Below the pieces are notes generated by a model. The model saw only the letters and a program-made list of their open reading frames with translations. It was not told where the DNA came from and ran no database searches. This document shows positions 55,701 to 64,000 of a stretch of DNA of 64,000 bases, piece by piece. How positions within the stretch are numbered: position 1 is the stretch's first letter; each line of letters opens with the position of its first letter. Location of the stretch: contig NC_064542.1 in assembly GCF_023856365.1 (NCBI RefSeq), forward strand, positions 11,553,863 through 11,617,862, given 5' to 3'. Position numbers and translations under genes: made by a program. Origin of the DNA: Brienomyrus brachyistius. Lineage: Eukaryota; Chordata; Actinopteri; Osteoglossiformes; Mormyridae.

Positions 55701-57490
55701 TATATTGTATGAATTTTCATATTTACCTTAATTAGTTTACTCGCAGATAATATTCTGTACTTGCAAACAATGCAGAAACCTACCAAACATTGCCGGGCCG
55801 TTCCTGTGCTCACAGAGCGTAGTGAGCTTTACTTTACTCAGGAGGAGGACAGGCTCACATTTTCTGACCGTGGCCATGCTGTGCTATATTGTGAAAGGTG
55901 CTGAACTTAGTGATGAGACAGTTAATACCCAGATTCGGGAGATCGCCTCCTCAAAGTGAGGCCCAGTGACTTCAAGCTGGGAATCGGGGCTTGCTAAGTT
56001 CATGCAATATCATGTGACCGATGACTTCCGATTCATCCTGAGGTGTAAGAGGCTTTGAATCCTATTGGCTCTTCAAAACTTTTATATAAGTGAGATGATT
56101 CTAATTAGCAATGGTAGTGGAGGCCAGTTTAACCAAAGAACCAACCGCCAGATGATGGGTCACAGCAAGGAGGGGTATGGGGTTGGGTATCAGTGTTTGG
56201 GTACATTAAATGGAGGTGAGATAAAACATTTGGTAAGGTTTAGCAGCATCTGTAATATCCCTGCATTGTAGGCAGAGCTTTCTGGATAGATTCTGGACAC
56301 ACACACCCCTCTATTGGACAAATTGATTCAGAAAATGGATGGATGGAATGCAGTGTTTTTCATGTGTTTTCATGAGTGGAAGTGAACTTTTACAGAACTG
56401 AGTATTTGAGTAAGTAGGAGAAAAATCCATTTTTGATTAATCTTATTGCCTGTATTTTTGCCCCTTATTTTGAGCTGTTTTAAATGCTGCACTGTTCAGT
56501 TGCAAATGGTAGGTCCCTCTGAATCCCATCTTCGCTTTACTCCACCTCCTGTTATTCACAGGTATCTGACTCTCGAATCCGGCTGAAATGATCCCAGTCG
56601 ATTTTCCAATCTCCGCCTTTTCTATTTGGCAGAATGCACAGCCTGGATCCAAGCTGCCTTCCTTCCCAGTTGGAGTAACAGTTGGCTCCACCTGACACTA
56701 TACCATTTAAACCCCAGCTGATCACAGAGCTTATTGCAGGATGTGCGTTTGTTCCTCTCCATGTGTTGTGGGGCTGCCATGCCTAACTCCTATAGTAAGG
56801 AGAAGGTCATAAACTTGTGTTCTTATATTTTAATAATTCTGAAATGGGTAAGAAATGAGCAGCAGGACGATATAGAGCTAAAAGTTGCGATTTTTCTAGC
56901 ACTACGATGTAACCCAAGGAGAAAGGCAGCACTGCCTTGCTGAATGTGATTTCTGTGGCAAAAAGATGGTGATATTGCTGGCAAGCGGTCTTTTTATTAA
57001 ACTCAAATGTAACTCTGTACAATTTTACCAGGGTCCCTGAATTCATTTGAGATGCTCTGTTAAATGAACCCCCCAGAAGACAGAATGAAGCTGTAATTCA
57101 TACAGGTAGCAAAACTAAAATGTCTCTTGGTAATTTCATCAGGGCAGTGATGAAATTACAAATGTGCATGTTTTCGGCGAGTGATGGATGAGGTGATATG
57201 AAACATGCTGTTGTCTGTAATCGTTGCAGCTTTGGGGAAAAGACTAGCATCCCTTTAAAATTCATTACATTAGGATGGCAGGCAGAGGTCACTGCAGTTT
57301 GGACGTGCCAGGAACAGACGAATAAAGCCAAGTAGAATGTATGGAACTTCCAGTCTTTCTGTAATATTTCACAGAGTAAGGCATAACTAAACGCACTGCT
57401 GAGAAAATGAGTGTAGAGGATTACAGTAGTATAATGCTAATCCCTACTATACACACTCCATAAACGATACACATTTTATATACATTTATT
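52798..57490. repeat. Tandem array unit U9 (last unit, diverging at its right end)
   Basis: It is as close to the other units as they are to each other up to about 57015. From there to about 57490 it shows several substitutions and a small insertion, and then homology stops. It carries the caagagagc variant and a private attagccgcg near 53829. This is the right boundary of the array. Confidence 0.92.
54692..55489 (-). CDS. Glu-rich tandem-repeat protein, copy 9 (265 aa, shortest)
   Basis: One super-repeat block. It has only one AVLEEY segment where the others have two in the first block, a KVM instead of KAM near the C-terminus, and the VEETYK variant shared with copy 5. The N-terminal region is intact. 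It is the copy next to single-copy DNA. Function is unknown. Confidence 0.6.
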   Translation of the reverse strand: MKWIFLNCFRPPAEPNDAGEALERKDKGGKKKKSWLKKLFAKKGKGKKAMVVESQAKVVEESQTVAVEEEYKAVLEEYMAMEEEEYTAMEEEEYTAMEEEEEEYKAMEEEEYKAILEKSMAMVEKSKAMEEECKAMEEECKAMEEECKAMEEKCKAMEEKYKAMEEEEYKAMEEEEYKAILEEEYKAMEEEEYKAMVEEEYKAMEEEEYKAMEEEYKAILEEEYKVMVEEEYKTMVEEEYKAMVEETYKAMVEEEYKAMVEKSKA

Positions 57491-57982
57491 ATGTATACAT
57501 ATTTTATATACAGCTCTGGAAACAAGAGACCGCATGTTAGAAAGGCTCTTGTAGCTTTAATCTTGCACATCACGTGTGATTGTTTGACGCACATAAAAAG
57601 CTTAAAAAAATTAAATAAAATATAATGTGCCATACAAGCACTGCAAAAGAAAAATGCAATTTTATTCGACAGCAACTATGCAAACTATACATTGGGCAAC
57701 AGGAAGTCTGGTGCTTATGGACACAATTCATTTAAGTCCAATTTTAATCCCTGTTGGACACACCTGAGCAAGGTATTTAAACCAGATCCACTCTAGAAAA
57801 ATATATACAGCAGTATAAATGGATAAAGACAAAAGTTGCTTCTATAAAAACCAGCAAAGAAATAAAACATTTTTTTTGGCATTATATATAAAAATCAGAG
57901 ACACTCTCTGAATTATCAACATATACAGTTAGGTGCCACAGTTCTGCCAGCATGAGCTGTGAGAGAGCAAAGACGTCTACAG
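57491..57982. other. Single-copy AT-rich flank: 3' UTR and downstream of the PLD gene
   Basis: There is no ORF of interest. On the minus strand this is the 3' untranslated region and flank of the PLD gene; on the left it meets the array edge. Confidence 0.6.
57661..57666 (-). terminator. Candidate poly(A) signal of the PLD gene
   Basis: AATAAA on the minus strand lies about 317 bp past the stop codon. A second AATAAA at 57485-57490 is inside the array-derived sequence and is an alternative. Confidence 0.45.
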
Positions 57983-60900
57983 TTATGTGCGTTTCCCGCA
58001 GCGTTTCGCATGCTCATGTGAGAGAGGATGAGAAGAGCGGTATGTCCAATCTCTCATAAAAACCTCCTTAAGCTGGCCTGGCACAGTCTGCTGACTGGGA
58101 CCCGCCTGGAAACCAGTCTGATTCACCACCAAGCCCACACCAGCGGTACGCGAGAAGTAATTCTCTGACCAGTTGGACGTTCCTGAGGAGAGAGAGGAAG
58201 AAGCTGAACGAAACACAAATAAGTCAAGGCCATTACGGCAAAACCTCCAGTGCAAGGACACGTCATCCAAAGTAAATGATCACAAGCACTGTGAAGAACG
58301 TGCTGCTTCTTTCCATTAAAAAGAAGAGCATCTGAGCACCTCTTTCCATCCATTTTCCAACCACTTATCCTGGTCAGGATTGTGAAGGAGCTTGGAGTTT
58401 GTTCCAGGCGGCACAAGACAGGGGTGGGCAGGATCCCAGTCCATCAAAGGGCACACACACACACACATACACGCACGCACACACTTCACCATAGGCGATT
58501 CAGAGATCTCAATTAGCCTCACTGCATGTTTTTGGACCGTAGGACAAAAATCCTTTTAAATCCTTTTTCTAGGTGAAGCCAGGGGGTTAAAAGTAAGTGA
58601 ATGAGGATAAAAGTCCATTTAAAGTGGGATTATCTAGCTAACCAACAAATCTCACTTTGTGATACAGTCTCCAGGTGACAATCTCTGGTTTTCATTAGAT
58701 TTGATGAAAATATCCTGGATTATCTTCTACGTTTACCTACTTATTGCAAAAGTAACACAAAAAGACAGACTTCAAACGCAACTACCGGGAACATTCTATG
58801 GGAATTTAGGGAAACTCCAAAACAATCCGCACCAAGGAGACAAAGTCTATCTGGCGTATTGATCAAGCAGTGAAACATAAGAACATAAGAACTATACAAA
58901 CGAGAGGAGGCCATTCGGCCCATCAAACTCGCTTGGGGAGAACTAAACTAATAGCTCAGAGTCGTTAAAATCTTATCTAGCTCTGATTTAAAGGAACCCA
59001 AGGATTCAGCTTGCACTACGTTATCAGGAAGACTATTCCATACTCTGACTACGAAACAGACCATCTCATCGTGTTTCAAAGGGAAACCCTTTTAACTGAA
59101 CTACGAAATCCATAAAAATGCTGATGTCCACATTTCAGCAGCAAGCACAGAAAAACCTATGGCAGGTAGTAAATCTATATATACTGTTGACGTATTGGAT
59201 GCAGCGAGTGACTCAGTAAAAAGAAAAGCTCCCATACCTATGTAAGCGACTCTGTCTGTCACCATGTACTTGGCGTGGTTCACTCTGGCGAAGGGGATGA
59301 GCGACTGCTCAGGGGTGGAAGGGACCTCAATCACTTTCTGCTCAAAAACAACAACAGTACAACAGGCTGCAGGTGAATCCATTTGAACAAACGTGCATAA
59401 AAATCTAAGCTCACTGGTTACAGTTTGCGTTCTCTACAAATAGAATATTGCCTCGTTTGGCAAAGACTGTAAACTACATATTTTTCAGGTTCAGGGGAGC
59501 ATGGGAACAGCACCATAATCTGGTGCTGTCAGACGTTTAAAGCCATCTGAAACACGATCTTCGTATATATAGGAAAATAAACCGAAAGTCCTGACATCAA
59601 GGGGAGATCAATTCTACTGTCAAATTTAACTTTATGTGCAGTTCCTGAAGCAACTGGTTAAATCACTCTGGCAATTTGCAGCCTACAAACATTTCAGAAA
59701 ATGGGGAAGCACAATGTATTGTTTCTCCAGTGTTCTAGTGATACATTAGTATCGTGTCAGATTTGGGCACTAGTGGACAAAATTATACCGAAGAAGCCAC
59801 ACTACACCCATTAAATTGTCTCCCATTTGAAAAGCAAGGTACCTAAAAACTTCTCCCTGCAGTCACGTTCCTGCACCTTCCTAAAAACCCTCAAGATACG
59901 CCAGTTGTCATAAGCATCTTTGGAAAGGTGCTCCCCCCATGCAACCGCTAAGCTAGCACTGTACCACTTGGATGGGGCAGCCCAGCGGATGCTGGTGCAG
60001 GACAGCCAGGGACTCCAGGAAGACGAACATATCGCCGTGGGAGTGGGACCAGCAGCTGACCAGCAGCCTGACCTGCACCTTCCTGCTGCAGGCCACGTCC
60101 CGCAAGGCCAAGTCTATGGCCGGCCAGAATCTGCAGGGACAGCATGCATGGAGACAGTGACAATGGGTTTGTGTGTGGAACTCAAGCACAGATACAATCG
60201 TCAGCATCAATGGGTGTCAAAACCAGAAAGGAAATGTTTCCTGAAAAGGTAACCCTGGCTTTAAATGCCACTTAGATATTGCTGCAACATAGAATATGTC
60301 AGAACCCCAGCACCAACCGCTACAGGTTTAATGCCAGTATTTATCCAACAGTCTGACATACTATAATTATCCCTCATTCCTAGTTTATGGGTCCCTTTCC
60401 TAGTAAAATATGTTCGTCTTGGCTGAACGAAGTCACGAATATGAAGACGTTTCTGGCGATGAGGGTGTCAATAACAGTTGTGTTGAAATCAGTTACTGGT
60501 GTTTATATATAATTTCTTGCCACTCCCACATACCACAATAGCCATTAATCTCTGCCGTCATCCTTGTGGAAATAAAAGATGGAACGTCTGCCAACTGCAC
60601 TTCAGGCTGCAGCCGTTCGCCCAGTGAGCAGATACAAAAAAAAATGCCAGACTGACCTTGCAGGCTGCGTGAATTCTGTAAAGGGAAGGTAGTCCATGAC
60701 GGAAATGTAGACAAATTCCCGAGCGTCGGTGATGACTGACAGGATGGCAGAGAGGTCGTCTGTGCGCCCGTAAGCTGCAAGAGGTGGGGGGGCACTCTGG
60801 AGATGGAGAGACAAGCTGACACTTTATAGCGGGGCAAATGGAGAACAAACCGCTCACTAGCAAATCCAAAAACAAGCACATTTGTCAAACTCTGATAAAT

Positions 60901-61781
60901 TATGAGCTTAAACAGAGGAACAGTCCAAACATTCACTCATTCTCTCAAAAATACTAACATCTGGGAATCCAGTGGGCAATATTAGGACCCCAAGGGCTCT
61001 CTAAAAAGCTGATAATCCTTGGGTGTGTTTATGGAATCTACTCTGTCATAGTCATAATTAATTCCATAATTAATTCCTTCAGATATGGCAATCACTGCTC
61101 TGTGCATATACGTTTTACCCAGTAACCGGCTGATAAATTCCAGTGAACAGCACTCACAGAGAGATAAACATGGGCGGGTACGCCGTTCAGCTTGACCAGC
61201 AGGGGGTGCTGTGCGCTCGTGAGGGCCGAGTACTGGGAGGGCCAGTAAGGAGGCAAAGGAGCTCCTCCGTGTGCACCGATGTACCAGTAGACCCCAAACA
61301 AGCGGGATGCATCCTCCGCGAGACAGCTGCAGTTTTGCACCATGGCTGCCAGCTCTTTGACCTGCAGGGGGATGCAAAAGACGTGCGACCAACAAAACAA
61401 ATGGTTAATTCATACAAGCTCGGGAGGGGGAGGGGCTGCTGTGAATGTCCAAAAGACAAATATATAAAAACAAAAAGACACACAAAGGTAGCACTGCACA
61501 CACGGCAGCTCTTTCAGAGCCCCTCGGGCATTTAGACAATGCCTTTCACAACATGCTCAAAGTACACAGAAACACGACAACAACAGGACAGGCGCTAACT
61601 GAAGGCACTACCCTCCATACCTGTGTGAGGGAACGCCAGTCCATGTTGGCACTGCCCACGTACAAGTGCTTTCCGTCCACAGCCCACAGCTTGGTGTGGA
61701 TGATGCCACCGGTGGCAGACTGGAGGTCCACAGCACGCACTTCTGCACCTGAAATGCAAAAACACAGATAGATATACATAC

Positions 61782-61815
<34 letters not shown>

Positions 61816-64000
61816 AAACAGAGAATGAAGGGTCCATTTGTAATGGCTTATGTCTATTAACTCAATGATTACGCTGCATTTTAAAGCAAACTAATATAAA
61901 ATAATTTTAACAGCTGAATGAACTGACATAATAAATGACCAAAGACTCCCCGCCCCCAAGCCAATGCTGGTCAGTAATGGAGCAGCAGGCATGAGGCCCA
62001 GCAGGTACCTGTTCTGGCAAAGTCTTCTGTGTCCTGAGGACTGGTCTGTGGGCTATTGACAGCAATCTGCAGCTTCACACCCCTCGACTGCAGTTGTGCG
62101 AGCTTCTCAAAGACCTCCTCCCCCTAGAGGTGCGTGGGCACACGTATACTAAAGATCACTCAATAAACCCCAGAAGCTTCTTCTATTCCAGCATTTCTCA
62201 AACTGCTCCATGTTTTTGCAAAAACGTGGACCGGCTGGCAGGGAGAATGGAAGGTAGAAAAACGTGGACCGTCTGGTCTGGGCCGCCCCCCCCCCCCCCC
62301 CCCCGAGGACTGGGCTGGAAAACACTGTCCTAAACAGCCCCTGCACACAAACACACGAGCGACCAGCACGTGAAGGCAGATGGGAGGCTAACCTGGTGAG
62401 CACTGGGCTCCTCCATCCCCATGTCGGAGGCCCTGAGGGTGAAGTAGAAGGCAGCAATGCTGACTGTCTCGTTGGCTCCGCTCAGCAGATCCAACCAGGC
62501 CTGAGAGATAGGGGGCAGCACAGGGGCACCCAGCTCCATGCCCTCAGGGATACTCTCCACCAGGGAGAAGCTACAAGGGGGGGGGGGGGGGGGGGGTGGG
62601 GACAGGACCAAGGAGACAGAACCAGTGAGACGCCTGAGAAACAAGGCTGTGCAAAGGGCACATTCCGCTGCTGGGCACTGCGACTGACGAGGGAACGTTT
62701 CGCCATTTCATTTCTGTAACCACTGTGATTAATCCCAGTGCCTGTATAAGGGTCGTACGTTTAATTTCAGAATTTAATAACAGAATTTATCACTTAATGG
62801 ATTTTCCCCCTGGGATGGATGGAAGGATGGCCAGAAGGGAAGGGAGAGAGAGATAGATAGGTCTCTCTGTCTAAGTTTTTCATTCCCTCTTAACCCTTTT
62901 CTCTCTTTCTTCGAATCTGACTCTGGATCAGTAAACATGTCTGCAAACATTCTGACACACAAACTGACTGTACCGGCAGCACGTCTCTATGTTTGAGACT
63001 CTCACCTGTCCAACAACAATTCTGACCGCAACGAAACGGAGTGAACACACCAGTCAGTTACGTCTTGCTCACCTGCAGTCCGTGCTGCAGGGCAGTCTCC
63101 ACTCCCGCAGCACATTCAGCCATTCCAGTTGCACCTGTACCAGCAGCTCGGCCACAGAAGCTGGGGTCCCGTAGTGCCAGAAGTGAAGAGAAAATCCACA
63201 CAGTAGGAGCAGTGCTGGTAGGGTCAGGCAGAGGCAGGCACCACATTTCTGGGGGGGTGGTAGGTAGGGGTGTCAGTAAAGCGACATCAGCAATTACACA
63301 AACATGCACAACATCACATTTTACTTCAAGTTCACAAAAATGCACCGATTACGAATAAGGTCAAAGTCTGCCTGGCAGCTACAACTTTTGTTTGTTAACA
63401 GGCTTTAAAACCGGTAGACAGGCAAAACTTGAGGACTCATTAACAAACGCAAAAGAAATGGCCTTTTCCAGAATGTTCTTAAAGTGCAAACTGAAGGTGC
63501 TCAGTATTTAAGAGCAGAACACAAGACAAGACAAAACACAGGACTAGATTCTAAAAAGAATGTAGTAAAGCAATCAATCAATGGTGAAAACAATGAATCA
63601 CAGAACAGAGAGAGAACAGTGACAAGCCGGTGGGAGTAGGTATAAACCGTGAAAGCCAAGCAGAGGTAAGGAGTGCTCATCTAAAATAGCCGTTCATGCT
63701 TCTCACCCTGGACGATGGCCGGGATTTGGCTCTCCCCGGGCCTGGAGGCCGGGCAGTCGACGCTTCCACGGTGCTCCTCAGCGATGCTTGTTTTTTTTCC
63801 TTTGCGCCTTCCGTAGTGCCCACATCTCCTTTGGATTTGGAAAGCGGCACAGCTTCCCCAGTGCCCTGCAGCCTGGCACCGAGCCCCTTTCCTTTGGCCA
63901 GCACGTTCTCAGCACGGTTCCCCGTGACCTGAGAATCTTCACAGGATTCGGCTTCTTTTTCTGAGAGACTCGGCGTAAAATTAGGCCTGCACCTGATTTC
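57983..64000 (-). CDS. pld3/pld4: PLD3/PLD4-family endolysosomal phospholipase D-like exonuclease (5' end outside window)
   Basis: Ten exons were joined by GT-AG sites with continuous phase: from beyond 64000 to 63707, 63248-63073, 62570-62393, 62123-62009, 61748-61621, 61361-61158, 60796-60657, 60130-59965, 59337-59238 and 58182-57983. The first in-window exon encodes a Lys/Ser/Pro-rich cytosolic region. The second encodes a Leu-rich membrane anchor, and the lumenal part follows with VESIPEG. HKD1 is HTKLWAVD (61675-61698), followed by [15 protein letters not shown]2 is HAKYMVTD (59254-59277), followed by [12 protein letters not shown] across the last intron. The family are type II membrane proteins of the endolysosome that degrade single-stranded nucleic acids from the 5' end. 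The middle resembles PLD3 (SAPPPL, FWPAID) and the C-terminus PLD4 (TAGVGLVV), so orthology is left open. HKD2 ends in Asp, whereas I recall Glu in the mammalian proteins. From the membrane exon on the product is 468 residues. Introns hold repeats but no other gene that I can see. Confidence 0.92.
58344..58555. repeat. Dispersed fish repeat (ccatccattttccaaccacttatcc family)
   Basis: The start is the widespread fish repeat beginning with a ccatccattttcc tract, followed by cagtccatca, a CA-rich stretch and gcatgtttttggac. It lies in the last intron of the PLD gene. I cannot assign it to a named family with certainty. Confidence 0.6.
58452..58484. repeat. (CA)n microsatellite
   Basis: An imperfect CA repeat interrupted by ta and gc steps, inside the dispersed repeat. 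Confidence 0.85.
58872..59075. repeat. Dispersed retroposon fragment (gaggaggccattcggccc type)
   Basis: The sequence aacataagaactatacaaa followed by gaggaggccattcggcccatc is a repeat seen widely in fish and other vertebrates, probably the 3' part of a LINE or a SINE derived from one. It lies in the last intron of the PLD gene, in the same intron as the repeat at 58344. Confidence 0.6.
61786..61813. repeat. (GA)n microsatellite
   Basis: Fourteen AG dinucleotides in the intron just upstream, in gene sense, of the exon that encodes HKD1 (acceptor at 61749-61750). Confidence 0.9.
62286..62304. repeat. C19 homopolymer
   Basis: A pure C tract on the plus strand in the intron between the VESIPEG exon and the next exon. 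Homopolymers like this are prone to length error in assembly. Confidence 0.85.
62577..62596. repeat. G20 homopolymer forming the polypyrimidine tract of a PLD splice acceptor
   Basis: On the minus strand this is C20 directly before TTGTAG and the exon at 62570. It therefore serves as the polypyrimidine tract of that acceptor. C-only tracts are usually weaker than U-rich ones. Confidence 0.8.

Overview
The window looks like the genome of a ray-finned fish. It holds a vertebrate-type gene with spliced GT-AG introns, a fish-type endogenous retrovirus primed by tRNA-Arg, and dispersed repeats of kinds common in fish. No bacterial features were seen.

Layout. (1) Positions 1-2297 and 11388 to about 57490 form one tandem array of a ~5.1 kb unit: the right part of one unit, eight complete units (4765-5474 bp) and a final unit that runs into unique sequence. 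Apart from internal repeat-number changes the units are nearly identical. Each unit carries one minus-strand gene whose product has a fixed ~50-residue N-terminus (MKWIFLNCFRPP..., then Lys-rich) followed by 7- and 8-residue Glu-rich repeats (EEEEYKAM / EEECKAM). The gene has a TATA box ~65 bp before the ATG and an AATAAA ~55 bp after the stop. Nine copies plus one edge-truncated copy are seen. Predicted lengths run from 265 to 514 aa; one copy has a nonsense codon at Trp35. I do not recognise the protein.

(2) Positions 2298-11386 are a 9089-bp endogenous retrovirus inserted on the minus strand into one array unit. It has two 457-bp LTRs with no difference that I can see, a 4-bp target-site duplication (gtaa) whose empty site is preserved in the sister units, a tRNA-Arg primer binding site, gag, pol in the same frame after a UAG (gammaretrovirus-style readthrough), and env. 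Env has one in-frame TGA and encodes a textbook calcium-binding EGF module, plus a probable second EGF-like module, upstream of a furin-like site. This is the most unusual feature of the window.

(3) Positions 57491-64000 are single-copy sequence with the 3' ten exons of a PLD3/PLD4-family gene on the minus strand. Both HKD motifs are intact, and the 5' end lies beyond the window. Its introns hold dispersed repeats and simple repeats.

The array genes and the retrovirus share no functional link that I can see. The provirus is a recent passenger that marks one unit. The array shows two-level repeat dynamics: codon-preserving minisatellite changes inside each gene, and duplication or conversion of whole units.
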